From NCBI GenBank assembly GCA_003506795.1, contig DNYO01000193.1:567-27581 (forward strand): a DNA stretch of 27,015 nucleotides, written 5' to 3'. Below, piece by piece: positions 14,867-22,448 of the stretch. Source of the stretch: Deltaproteobacteria bacterium. Lineage in GTDB: Bacteria > Desulfobacterota > Syntrophorhabdia > Syntrophorhabdales > Syntrophorhabdaceae. How positions within the stretch are numbered: position 1 is the stretch's first letter; the number at the start of each line of letters is the position of its first letter. A program made the translations under genes and the position numbers. The notes under the pieces were generated by a model that saw only the letters and a list, made by a program, of their open reading frames with translations, was not told the DNA's origin and made no database searches.

Positions 14867-15940
14867 TTATGAACGGGCTGCGTAGATAGCCCGCTCTGCA
14901 TCGCTCATTTTGGCGACTGCGTTCTCGTAGGCTTCCCCAGTGAGCTTATCAATCGCGTCGTACTTGTCGTATCCCTGATTCCCTTCCGATACCGGAACCT
15001 TGGCAAGTGTCTTGACCGCAGCGGCCCGCTCGGCTTCCGCCTTCTTCGCGGCTTCGATAGCCGTGCGCTTCTCCTCTGCGGCCTCGATAGCCTTCCGTTT
15101 CTCTTCGCTGGACACAGCACTGTCCTTTTCTGCTTCCGCCTTGGGCGATTCGACTGGGTGGAAAACCGCGTCGCATTCCTTCTTTGCGGCCTCGAAAATC
15201 TGGGCATCGGTCATCTGCTTCGACTCGTCGGTGGCCAGAAGCCGGTTGACGGCGTCCACAAAGGCTACGTTCTTGATCCGCTCCGTCGAATACTCTGCGT
15301 TGGTTTTGAAAAAATCGGCCTGGGCATCCTTCCATCCCTTTTCGGCTGCCGCCTTCTGGACCTGGGCGTTGATCTTGTCGAACATCTTCATTTCAGTAAG
15401 CGATTCGACGTACTCGGCGCGTTCCTTGTTGTATGCAGCCAGGGTGATGTCCCCATCCTCAAACTTCGTGTCCAGCGCCGACATCTTGGCTTCGATTTCC
15501 TCCCTGGTGCCGTGCTTTTTCTCGGCCTCCAGAATGAAAACAGGTTCATTTTTAGGTACAATGACGGTCGCTGCGGTGGCGGCCTCTTCGGCCTTCTGCG
15601 CTTCCTCCAGATCTGCCGCCTCTTTGGCTGCCTGGACTGCTGCTGCCTCTTCCGCGTCTGCATTAGCCTTGGCTTTGGCCTCATTTTCGAGTTTTTCAGC
15701 TTCCGCCGACTCCGCCGCCGTTTCCTCTTCAGTCTTCTCCTCGACCGTCTTATTTTCGATTGTCTTATTCTCGACCGTCCGCTTCGCTTCCCCTGCCCCC
15801 TCTTCCTTCGCCTTGGCAGCGGCGGCGGCCTCCTCTTCAGCCTTGATTTCCTCTGTGCTCTTGTTCTCCGTTTCCCCTTCAAGGGCCTCTCGCTCTTCAG
15901 GGCTCAGCATCGCCAGCTCGTCTTCCGTGATCTTTCCCAT
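14867..15940 (-). CDS. Scaffolding protein
   Basis: 357 residues, GGAGGAG three bases before ATG. It is extremely rich in Glu, Ala and Lys. Residues 15-140 (EEREALEGETENKSTEEIKA, then long A/E/K runs with the repeats RTVENKTIENKTVEEKTEEE) are a coiled coil. The middle has helices with aromatic residues (KMFDKINAQVQKAAAEKGWK). The C-terminus is basic-to-neutral (GYDKYDAIDKLTGEAYENAV). This is the profile of an internal scaffold that binds the capsid protein through a short C-terminal helix and leaves the prohead. It sits between portal and capsid, the standard place. A small hairpin (CAGAAGTG...CACGTTCTG, 14844-14863) follows the stop. Both long plus-strand frames across it arise from its Ala/Glu codons. 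Confidence 0.85.
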   Translation of the reverse strand: MGKITEDELAMLSPEEREALEGETENKSTEEIKAEEEAAAAAKAKEEGAGEAKRTVENKTIENKTVEEKTEEETAAESAEAEKLENEAKAKANADAEEAAAVQAAKEAADLEEAQKAEEAATAATVIVPKNEPVFILEAEKKHGTREEIEAKMSALDTKFEDGDITLAAYNKERAEYVESLTEMKMFDKINAQVQKAAAEKGWKDAQADFFKTNAEYSTERIKNVAFVDAVNRLLATDESKQMTDAQIFEAAKKECDAVFHPVESPKAEAEKDSAVSSEEKRKAIEAAEEKRTAIEAAKKAEAERAAAVKTLAKVPVSEGNQGYDKYDAIDKLTGEAYENAVAKMSDAERAIYAARS

Positions 15941-15978
15941 AATCTCCTCCCTCTTCGTCTCGGGTTGATTCGGGCAAC

Positions 15979-16025
15979 AAAAAAACGGCAGCGAGATAGA
16001 GGGATAGCCCTATCCGGCTGCCGTT
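15979..16025 (-). terminator. Strong terminator-like nested hairpin between portal and scaffold
   Basis: On the minus strand AACGGCAGC (16025-16017) pairs with GCTGCCGTT (15992-15984), nine perfect pairs followed by a run of seven T. Within it a second hairpin, GGATAG-GG-CTATCC (16015-16002), leaves nine unpaired bases on the 3' side. It stands 69 bases after the portal stop and 39 bases before the scaffold start, with no promoter between the T-run and that start. Confidence 0.85.
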
Positions 16026-16093
16026 CGTTTGTTCTTACGTCCCCTTTCAGTATGCCTACCGTCCGGGGAACCCTGATTTTTTAATTACCGCCC

Positions 16094-18535
16094 TTACTTC
16101 TTATGGTTGTTGCTCTTCAGTCCCCTTTCGACTGACCCGTTTGGCTTGTCCTTCGCCTTGACTAATTTCTCGTCCAAGGCCAAACGCTTCACGTCCATCG
16201 TCTTCTGATGCTCCGCCTGATTCGCGGTATGCTCCGCGTTCTTCTCGGTCATCATCATCCCATGGGCTGTCTGCTCTTCCTTCGCGTTCTGGTCGCGTGT
16301 CTGCATGGTCCTCTGGTGCTCACCCTGCTCGATCGTGTGCAATGTGCTCGCCTTCTCCATCCGGAGCTTTTCCTTGTCATAATCGACACCCGCGGCACTC
16401 ACCTGCTGGTTGACCGACTCGGTCTTGATCTTCGCGGCAATAAGTTGGGCCTCCTGTTCAAGCTTTAAGACCTTCGCCTTCTCTCCTTCAAGTTGCACCT
16501 GAAGGATTTGGTTCTGAGCCTCTGCCGCTTGCGTCGCTGCGTCTGCCTTGGCCTTGTCTGCCGCCGCCTCTTCGGGCGTGGGCTCGGCATCCGTTCCCCG
16601 CTGGCCGGTGATTGCCCTGAACCGATCGACGAACTTCTCCTTGCCGGGGAGGTCGGACAGTTCAAACCATAGGTCAATGACTTGTATCGCCGCTTCTGGC
16701 TGCAGGGTTTTGAGGATCTCGGTCATTGACGCGAACATGGCCTCCCGGATCGTCGCGGAGTAATCCTGCTCGGAAATCACAAAATCAGCCTGACTTGCCG
16801 TGATGTCGCCGATGATCTCATCCGTCTCCGGGTTATATTTGTTGATCTCAAGGAACTCGGGCGTCTTGCCGTTCTCGCCCCCGGTGATCCGGATCTTCTT
16901 TTCTTCAGTGTAGAGCTGCTCGATCATCGATAAAATGATCTCGCCGGATATCTTGAAGGCCAGCCGGTTGTTGTCGAAGAAGGCTGTCGTCACGACTCCG
17001 CCCTGCTCCTGACGTGCCCTGATCGCCTTCCCCGACACAGCGTTTGTGTCCCGGCCCATCAGTTCATCAGTCACTCCAGACGCGCTCTGGATGTACTTTT
17101 CATCCTGGGTCATAAGGGCGACGTGCTCAGTAGCTAACTGGGTCTCGTTCTGAATCTCTATTCCGCGTTGACTCTTAGGATAGACCTTGATCAACCCATC
17201 AGGGCGGTTTGCTTCCTGGACGATGTCATCCCAGCTCTGGTCCGTTTCTTTGATCGCGTCATCGTCAGCCACCACACGGTTGGCAGACAGGAGATAGAGT
17301 GCCTTTGACCTGCGTTTGTTCAGATCCTTCTGCGGGTCTCTGAGGTTCCGGACGATGCCGTAGGGCGTACCGTCCTTCTTACGCTTGAACCCCCAGATCG
17401 GCACCAGGGAGAAACGCTTATGCCGATACGGCGATTCACCGTCCTGCAAGACGGAGTCGCCCGTGAAGATCATCTGCCGGGATTCCATCTGCACTGAATC
17501 GACCGCTTGCCCGATACCCATCTTCACCAGCTTCAGATGATCCTCGTTACTCTCATTGAAGGTGATCCCCTGGAGCGTTCCCAACTCCTTGCCGCGCAAT
17601 ATCTTCTTCTTGGCCGGCGTGCGATACTGGCACTCGACCAGAAACACCCGGTCCCTCGATTCTACGGAGGTCTGGGTGCCAATGTACCCAAAGAACCCGG
17701 TGTACTGAGGGCTCACCCCTGTCGAACCTTGGGAAAGACCTCCTGCCATCTTGGGATCGAACGCCGGATCCAGCATCTCGGAAAACACGTCATACCCGAA
17801 TCCCTGATCATTCGATATAACAGCAGCGTGGATAACGTCCGCCCTGTCCGGGAACATGGCACATGCCACATCCTCATCCACCCACTTGCCCCTGAAGATG
17901 TACCGGCCGTCGGAAAGGTCATCTTCTAGCCCCAGCGTGTCGTACCAGACGTTCCGCCAGTCTTCGTAACCGACAGTCAAGGGCTCGTTGTCCGGGTCCG
18001 CGTTGATTCCGTGATCGATCCACCCTACCCCAGCCAGGACTGCATCCGCGAATGACTTCGATCTCTTGAATCCCGCGTTGTTGGCGTCTGAAACGTACTT
18101 GAAGAGCTTCGTCTTCATCTCCGCGTTCTTGGCGTCCTCTTCGCCCCTGGGAAGGATGCGATAGTCAACCCGGATCTTCTTCTCCGTCCCGAGCACCCAA
18201 TCGACCGTGGGTTTTACCTGGTTGAAGGTGATGGGGACCTGTCCCCTCCTGGCCAGGACGTTCATCTCCTCTTGCGTCCACTGTCCGGGGCCATCATAGA
18301 ACTCATGATCAATCATCGACTCACGCCGGAAATCGACCTGTCGCACCCTTTCCTGGGCGAACCACGACGACACCTTCGCGAAGCGTTTGCGAACATCCTC
18401 CTTGTCGAGTGGGTGAATGGTCTTCGGTGGACCTTCGAGCCCCAGCTCTTCAAGGTGTTCGTCAACATCGAAATCGCGAGGAGTGTATTCCTCAACTTGC
18501 CTCACGTTTTCGATTCTTTGAGATCGTTCGCTCAT
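16094..18535 (-). CDS. Portal protein, P22-type
   Basis: 813 residues. The start overlaps the preceding stop (ATGA). The N-terminal half has the P22-portal layout: KRFAKVSSWFAQERVRQVDF, HEFYDGPGQWTQEE, QVPITFNQVKPTVDWVLGTE, then 'VDYRILPRGEED....AE..T.LFKYVSD.NN', with 'AGVGWIDHGI' and 'DWRNVWYDTLG' in order. The last 180 residues are a long Glu/Lys/Gln-rich helix (QNQILQVQLEGEKAKVLKLE, and onwards), matching the extended C-terminal barrel helix of podoviral portals. Twelve copies form the DNA entry pore of the head and bind terminase. It follows terminase and two small genes and precedes a terminator-like hairpin and the scaffold. The length is near the family's upper range. Confidence 0.9.
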   Translation of the reverse strand: MSERSQRIENVRQVEEYTPRDFDVDEHLEELGLEGPPKTIHPLDKEDVRKRFAKVSSWFAQERVRQVDFRRESMIDHEFYDGPGQWTQEEMNVLARRGQVPITFNQVKPTVDWVLGTEKKIRVDYRILPRGEEDAKNAEMKTKLFKYVSDANNAGFKRSKSFADAVLAGVGWIDHGINADPDNEPLTVGYEDWRNVWYDTLGLEDDLSDGRYIFRGKWVDEDVACAMFPDRADVIHAAVISNDQGFGYDVFSEMLDPAFDPKMAGGLSQGSTGVSPQYTGFFGYIGTQTSVESRDRVFLVECQYRTPAKKKILRGKELGTLQGITFNESNEDHLKLVKMGIGQAVDSVQMESRQMIFTGDSVLQDGESPYRHKRFSLVPIWGFKRKKDGTPYGIVRNLRDPQKDLNKRRSKALYLLSANRVVADDDAIKETDQSWDDIVQEANRPDGLIKVYPKSQRGIEIQNETQLATEHVALMTQDEKYIQSASGVTDELMGRDTNAVSGKAIRARQEQGGVVTTAFFDNNRLAFKISGEIILSMIEQLYTEEKKIRITGGENGKTPEFLEINKYNPETDEIIGDITASQADFVISEQDYSATIREAMFASMTEILKTLQPEAAIQVIDLWFELSDLPGKEKFVDRFRAITGQRGTDAEPTPEEAAADKAKADAATQAAEAQNQILQVQLEGEKAKVLKLEQEAQLIAAKIKTESVNQQVSAAGVDYDKEKLRMEKASTLHTIEQGEHQRTMQTRDQNAKEEQTAHGMMMTEKNAEHTANQAEHQKTMDVKRLALDEKLVKAKDKPNGSVERGLKSNNHKK

Positions 18536-18915
18536 GAAGGCATCATCCCTACCCTGATGTCAGGCATATCGCCCGGCTGCTGCATGTCGATCACCGTATT
18601 GGGGTCATCGTGACCTGTTTGGTATGGAGCCATCTTCACCAGGTCATCGATTCCATCCATGATCACTGTGCTTATCGAGACCATGACCTGGGCGAATGCG
18701 TGCTCACCCTTCGGCACCGTGATGTCGAACAACCTGCATATCTGAATGATCTTATTGGCAATGAACGACTCGAAGTGCTCGTTGTGCATTTCGCTGTACT
18801 TCCAGAGGTCATCAAGTTTGATGATGAATCGCTTGCGGTTGTCCCGCATTGCTGGTCTCAGAACCATGACAGGCGATCCCTTGCAGTACCCATATGCTCG
18901 GTTGACCAAATTCAT
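18532..18915 (-). CDS. Small conserved-looking protein between terminase and portal (127 aa)
   Basis: 127 residues, GAGG eight bases before ATG, and 4-nt overlaps (ATGA) with both neighbours. It opens MNLVNRAYGYCKGSPVMVLR and then has helices (KLDDLWKYSEMHNEHFESFI, ANKIIQICRLFDITVPKG), ending in an acidic Met/Pro-rich tail (IDMQQPGDMPDIRVGMMPS). The N-terminal phrase and the first helix suggest a small nucleic-acid or protein adaptor. No known family was recognised. Tight coupling to terminase and portal suggests a packaging or portal-assembly role, by inference only. Confidence 0.7.
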   Translation of the reverse strand: MNLVNRAYGYCKGSPVMVLRPAMRDNRKRFIIKLDDLWKYSEMHNEHFESFIANKIIQICRLFDITVPKGEHAFAQVMVSISTVIMDGIDDLVKMAPYQTGHDDPNTVIDMQQPGDMPDIRVGMMPS

Positions 18916-19070
18916 GCGTCAGACCTCGGCAATTTGTCCCACAATCTACTTTCGTTAAGCGCCTCGGCATCTGTCAGACCACCGTCAACAGTCATGATTG
19001 CCAGGCGTTCCAGCTCCGTCTCATCGAAAGTTTCAATCCACTTGCGTGGGAATGGTACGGTCTGCGTCAT
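18912..19070 (-). CDS. 52-residue protein linking terminase to the next gene
   Basis: A complete frame of 52 codons plus stop. Its ATG overlaps the terminase stop and its stop overlaps the next start, each as ATGA, and AGGG lies eight bases upstream. It opens MTQTVPFPRKWIETFDETEL, then ERLAIMTVDGGLTDAEALNE and SRLWDKLPRSDA. The middle reads 'E.ERLAIMTVDGGLTdaEA', a short helix-turn-helix-like or small helical bundle. No family recognised, and it is easily missed because of its length. The double coupling makes it very probably translated. Role unknown. Confidence 0.75.
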   Translation of the reverse strand: MTQTVPFPRKWIETFDETELERLAIMTVDGGLTDAEALNESRLWDKLPRSDA

Positions 19071-20404
19071 GCGGCCCACCCTGATGTTACTTGTCTGTTG
19101 TAAGGCTTACTGATCTGCTTTGCCCTGTACCCGACAGCGAATGTCCTGAATCCATCAGCCCCGTGCGAGCAGTGGTCATGCAGCGGCGTCCTTCTGAGAA
19201 TCTTCTTTTCCTCGTCGTATTCTGCCCTGTAGCCTTCCAAAGCCGATATCCCAGTGGCGCACTTGCGCTCATCGAACCAGCACGAGCCAAGGGCATTCCT
19301 GACGCCCTCGATGCCATTCATGACAGCGTCCGTGTTCCGTGGACGCTCAACAACGATAATTGGCTTTATTCCCAGCTCTTCGGCGACCTCGACCCTGGAC
19401 TTCGCGTGCTCGCCGGCGGACATCTCACGCACTGCCGCGTCGTGGGGCATGTAGTGATCACCGTAAACATAGGGCTTTTCTTTCAGGACCTTGGCATAGT
19501 GAGCCAGGCCCATACCGCTGTTCTCGTAGTAGTCAATGAGCCTGGTCTCTTTGCCGATGAATTGCGCGAACCAGATCGTCATGGAGTCATCCACACCCAG
19601 ATCCCAAAAGGTGTAGACCTCGGCCCCTGTTTCGTAGGGCACATGGGTAATTCGACCTTCCTTTCGAGCCAGGGCCATCTGTTTGCCGTAGTACGCTCCC
19701 ATGACCGCACCCTGGAAAGAGCAGAAATACTCCTGCTGAAACATGGCCTCGCCCATCTCTTCGCCAAACGTTCCGACCATTTCGGCCCGGATCTCCTCCA
19801 GCTTCACCTTGGTGAAGACAGGGGTATCGTCTGCGGTCAGGACTTGCGCGAACCAACCTGGTGTGATGCGGGCGAAATCCAGCATCTTTTTCAGGTGGTT
19901 GTTGCCGCGGGAGGTGCTGATGAACGCCGCCCATCCGCCGTTCTCTTCAAGGATAGGGGAAAGGTAAGCCCATGAACGGGGGTCGCTGAGGGCGTACTCG
20001 GAAAAGACGATGCCGATCGGCGGGGATCCGACCAGGGCGTTGTAATTGTCGGAGCCCACGAGCTGCCAGGAAGAGCCACCCACGAGGCCGATGTACATAT
20101 CGGTTGATCGCGTCGAGGTTCTCATCTCCATCGGGAATGCCTCGTCGATCCTCTTCATACCTGTTCGCGGGTTGACAGCTTCCCAGATCGCCTTGCGGCA
20201 CTGATTGAACTGGGGGAGCATGTGCCAGTAGTTTCCGACACGCTCCTGCGATGCAGTTGCAGTGAAGTGAAGGGCGATGTCGTCCTTGCCCCAACGACGA
20301 TGTGCGACCTCGACGGCACGCTTGCCACCATTCTCCAGGTAATCCCAGAGGGTCATCTGATCGTCACGGGGTTCCCATCCGTTATGAGGCAGTTCCACTC
20401 CCAT
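19067..20404 (-). CDS. terL: Terminase large subunit
   Basis: 445 residues, AAGGA five bases before ATG. The ATPase domain is N-terminal: VEVAHRRWGKDDIALH (residues 32-46) holds the Walker A-like R-R-x-G-K-D, and GIVFSEYAL (131-139) the Walker B with the catalytic Glu. The motif 'FISTSRGNNHLKKM' follows as motif III. The C-terminal RNase-H-like nuclease has FWDLGVDDSMTIWFA (Asp268), MPHDAAVREMS (Asp322) and HDHCSHGADGFRTFA (Asp417), the three metal-binding acids expected. It pumps phage DNA into the head and cuts concatemers with the small subunit, which precedes it and overlaps its start by 23 nt. Confidence 0.95.
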   Translation of the reverse strand: MGVELPHNGWEPRDDQMTLWDYLENGGKRAVEVAHRRWGKDDIALHFTATASQERVGNYWHMLPQFNQCRKAIWEAVNPRTGMKRIDEAFPMEMRTSTRSTDMYIGLVGGSSWQLVGSDNYNALVGSPPIGIVFSEYALSDPRSWAYLSPILEENGGWAAFISTSRGNNHLKKMLDFARITPGWFAQVLTADDTPVFTKVKLEEIRAEMVGTFGEEMGEAMFQQEYFCSFQGAVMGAYYGKQMALARKEGRITHVPYETGAEVYTFWDLGVDDSMTIWFAQFIGKETRLIDYYENSGMGLAHYAKVLKEKPYVYGDHYMPHDAAVREMSAGEHAKSRVEVAEELGIKPIIVVERPRNTDAVMNGIEGVRNALGSCWFDERKCATGISALEGYRAEYDEEKKILRRTPLHDHCSHGADGFRTFAVGYRAKQISKPYNRQVTSGWAA

Positions 20405-21119
20405 TGTTATCCTTTGCCGTCTTCCGGCTGCAGAACTTCTTGATCGTTATTTGGACCGGTTGCTTGAGATCGATCTCGGTCTTGTCATGCAGGAGCCCCA
20501 GGTGCCGCGCTAATAGCTCCAAGCTCTTCACCTTGTCGCAGAGCTCAAACTCGAATGTGGCGTCGAGGATCTGATCACCATCCGGGTTATCATCGGAGCC
20601 CTTGGTACTCCGGATGACGCGCTTCTCCTTGACCTTCTTGATTATCCGGCTTTTTCCCTCAGCCAAGGTCTCCAATGGTATTGCCTGCACCAAACCGCTT
20701 TCATCGATCTTGATGAAATCCTTCATGTCGGAGAAGCCAACACGAGCCAGCTCTTCCAAGACTTGATCGGCGGTGAAGGTGATACGCGCCTTCTGCTTTT
20801 CAATCTCAGCGTCGATCGCTGCACGGATATGAGGTTTATGAAGGTGTTCCGTCCCGATCGCTCCCGCCGTCCTCTTGCTGTAACCCGCCCTGATCGCAGC
20901 CTGAGTGGCGTTTTTGTCCACTAAGTATTCGAGGATAAAAAGCTGCTGTTTTGCAGATAATTTCAGGTTTAATATAGATTCCGACAGATTTGAGGCAGAT
21001 TTTGCCATGTTTGAGACATATTTCTTACAGGTTTTGACAATTATGGCGCATGACTTGGCCTTCCCTCTTTGTTTAGGTTTTGATTTTCTGACTGCTTTGG
21101 TGGGAGTGGTTGCTTTCAT
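20382..21119 (-). CDS. terS: Terminase small subunit
   Basis: 245 residues. After a basic tail it carries the Terminase_2-type helix-turn-helix (KLSAKQQLFILEYLVDKNAT, QAAIRAGYSKRTAGAIGTEH, LHKPHIRAAIDAEI), the standard 'L..kQ..Fv.eYl.d.NATqAAiRAGYS..tA..iG..LL..P.i...I' consensus of this family. A second helical domain follows (ADQVLEELARVGFSDMKDFI). It binds pac/cos DNA and regulates the large subunit. The start is uncertain: ATG at 21119 has only a weak GGGG close by, and an internal ATG at 21008 would remove 37 basic residues but has no better site. A hairpin borders the 21119 start, described separately. It overlaps TerL by 23 nt. Confidence 0.92.
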   Translation of the reverse strand: MKATTPTKAVRKSKPKQRGKAKSCAIIVKTCKKYVSNMAKSASNLSESILNLKLSAKQQLFILEYLVDKNATQAAIRAGYSKRTAGAIGTEHLHKPHIRAAIDAEIEKQKARITFTADQVLEELARVGFSDMKDFIKIDESGLVQAIPLETLAEGKSRIIKKVKEKRVIRSTKGSDDNPDGDQILDATFEFELCDKVKSLELLARHLGLLHDKTEIDLKQPVQITIKKFCSRKTAKDNNGSGTAS

Positions 21120-21120
21120 G

Positions 21121-21137
21121 GCCCCAGTATAAGGGGC
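21121..21137 (-). promoter_or_regulatory. Hairpin touching the small-terminase start codon
   Basis: On the minus strand GCCCC-TTATACT-GGGGC ends one base before the ATG at 21119. The only ribosome-binding-like run there (GGGGC) is its 3' arm, so folding would hide initiation. Five G-C-rich pairs around a seven-base loop are visible; whether it regulates is inference. Confidence 0.5.
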
Positions 21138-21157
21138 GATTTGAGGGGTTAGTCGCG

Positions 21158-21177
21158 TATGACCAGCTATGACCAGC
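21158..21177. repeat. Tandem 10-bp repeat upstream of small terminase
   Basis: TATGACCAGC occurs twice in immediate tandem, so the copies face the same side of the helix, one turn apart, about 40 bases before the small-terminase start. The place fits a binding site for the 59-residue HTH protein or for small terminase. No other copy was noticed except GACCAGCT at 25381-25388. Confidence 0.55.
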
Positions 21178-21204
21178 TACGATACTCAGAAGTGTAATGT
21201 TTTA

Positions 21205-21384
21205 CTATTGACAGGATATTATTTTGGTCCTTTTCCAGTCATCCACCAGGGCGGTGTCTGACTCCCATACACCATCGATTTTCCTGGCAGGGAAATTGTC
21301 ATCAACGATCCATCGCCGGATAGTCATCCACGACCGTCGAACGTATGCAGTAATCTCTTTCTTCCCGACAAGGCTTTTACCCAT
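21205..21384 (-). CDS. 59-residue HTH DNA-binding protein
   Basis: A complete 59-codon frame with GGAGG six bases before ATG, overlapping the upstream gene by eight bases. MGKSLVGKKEITAYVRRSWM, then TIRRWIVDDNFPARKIDGVW and ESDTALVDDWKRTKIISCQ. This is a MerR/excisionase-like winged HTH: 'vgkkEI..Y..rsw.TI.RWi....fPa.KidG.We.d...vddW' matches a protein type common just before phage terminases. It could bind the nearby tandem repeat, either controlling the packaging operon or marking the packaging start. Family recognised by pattern; role inferred from place. Confidence 0.85.
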   Translation of the reverse strand: MGKSLVGKKEITAYVRRSWMTIRRWIVDDNFPARKIDGVWESDTALVDDWKRTKIISCQ

Positions 21385-21658
21385 TAAGAGCCTCCAACCA
21401 TGAATGTTTTGATCTTGACCGTTCGGATAAGTAAAAGTTTAACCCTCCCCAATCGTCGTCATCGCCCCTTAAGTGGCCATATTCATCAAATAGAAACAGA
21501 CTGTGTTCACAGGGAGAGATATTATATTTCATGGCAACAAAAAGGTACTCCCTGCCATACTTTATCCTGGCAACTATTTGCATGGACCAGAACAGCTTAC
21601 TCTCGTGCGGGCTACGGATGATCCAGTTCTGCCCTATTGCTATCTTTAACTTTTTCAT
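21377..21658 (-). CDS. Hypothetical phage protein (93 aa)
   Basis: The ATG at 21658 is chosen because AAAGG lies seven bases upstream; it is one base after the stop of the 181-residue gene (TAAAATG). A longer frame from 21724 has no such site and would overlap that gene. It opens MKKLKIAIGQNWIIRSPHES and contains YGREYLFVAMKYNISPCEHS, LFLFDEYGHLRGDDDDWGGL, a mixed beta pattern with an acidic loop. No family recognised. It lies in the accessory block between the 181-residue protein and the HTH protein, in one operon. Confidence 0.6.
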   Translation of the reverse strand: MKKLKIAIGQNWIIRSPHESKLFWSMQIVARIKYGREYLFVAMKYNISPCEHSLFLFDEYGHLRGDDDDWGGLNFYLSERSRSKHSWLEALNG

Positions 21659-21659
21659 T

Positions 21660-22205
21660 TTAAAGCCTTTCCGGGTCCTTGCGAAGCTGACCGATGAGTT
21701 CCTTGAACTGGCAATCAATAGCATTCACATCTTGTGGAGGCGTTTTCTCATCCCTGTAATTAAGATCCCAGATCCGAGTAATGGCTGTGTAGATAGCCTC
21801 CAGCTTCATCAGGACAGCCTGCCGTTCCACCCTCATGCCGTTCGCCTCTTTCATGTAGGCATTTTTTCGCGCCCCTGCCGCCGCTGAGTCTCCGTAGGCA
21901 TTCTGCAACCTGATTGCTTCACGCTTCACGTCATCCCTGTGCTTCCGCTGGCGGATATGCATCTTTGCCTCAATAACCTTCATATCCTGAGACAACCACG
22001 TCATTGCATCCTTTAACGCATTGTAAACCTTCGTTTGTTCCTTGGCTGGAAGGGAAAAGAATTCATCAGCGCCGTATCTACAGACCTGTAGCCTTTTCCG
22101 ATTACTCCGCCGCCATCGGTCTGCCATATATTTCGGATACTCCTTTCTAATACCCTCGCCTATCCTGTCTTCAATTACTTCAAGGGTTTTCCTTCTTGTC
22201 TTCAT
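21660..22205 (-). CDS. Hypothetical helical phage protein (181 aa)
   Basis: 181 residues, GAGGAG eight bases before ATG, and ATGA overlap with the KTSC gene. It is charged and mostly helical (MKTRRKTLEVIEDRIGEGIR; MTWLSQDMKVIEAKMHIRQR; RQAVLMKLEAIYTAITRIWD). No catalytic motif or membrane segment is seen. Coiled-coil-like periodicity over residues 65-150 suggests a structural or regulatory protein. It is in the accessory block before the HTH and terminase genes. No family recognised. Confidence 0.65.
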   Translation of the reverse strand: MKTRRKTLEVIEDRIGEGIRKEYPKYMADRWRRSNRKRLQVCRYGADEFFSLPAKEQTKVYNALKDAMTWLSQDMKVIEAKMHIRQRKHRDDVKREAIRLQNAYGDSAAAGARKNAYMKEANGMRVERQAVLMKLEAIYTAITRIWDLNYRDEKTPPQDVNAIDCQFKELIGQLRKDPERL

Positions 22206-22429
22206 TGGTCTTTCTCCTCTTCGATCCTCAGACCCTTCCGCCCGGCCCGGACCACCTGAGAGACGAATCGACCAACTGATTCTGCTGCCAGTAGATCGGT
22301 GTACATTTCCGGCTGCACTCCCTTGTACTGGTAAACTCCGCCTGATTTGAATTTTACCTCAAGCATCTTCTCTTCCAAATCGTAACCAACCGACTCCACG
22401 TTCGACGATTTAACCAGATGTCTTTCCAT
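22202..22429 (-). CDS. KTSC domain protein (intact)
   Basis: 75 residues. The pattern 'VKSSNVESVGYD...MLEVKFKSGGVYQYKGVQPEMYTDLL..ESVGRFV' is the KTSC domain (about 60 residues, all of this protein), a short beta-strand plus helix domain that occurs alone or fused to phage and plasmid proteins; its biochemical role is not established. Its last codons (EEEKDQ) also contain the GAGGAG ribosome binding site for the next gene. A damaged second copy lies at 23837-23950. Confidence 0.85.
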   Translation of the reverse strand: MERHLVKSSNVESVGYDLEEKMLEVKFKSGGVYQYKGVQPEMYTDLLAAESVGRFVSQVVRAGRKGLRIEEEKDQ

Positions 22430-22448
22430 GGGCTTTTTCCTCCCGTCG

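Noticed and set aside
15000..16084. Two long plus-strand frames (322 and 308 codons) across the scaffold region
   Set aside because: They are Ser/Ala/Phe/Leu-rich mirrors of the Ala/Glu/Lys codons of the scaffold; no ribosome binding site and they cross the strong terminator.
19091..19975. Plus-strand 294-codon frame opposite the large terminase
   Set aside because: Antisense to a gene with Walker A, Walker B and nuclease motifs.
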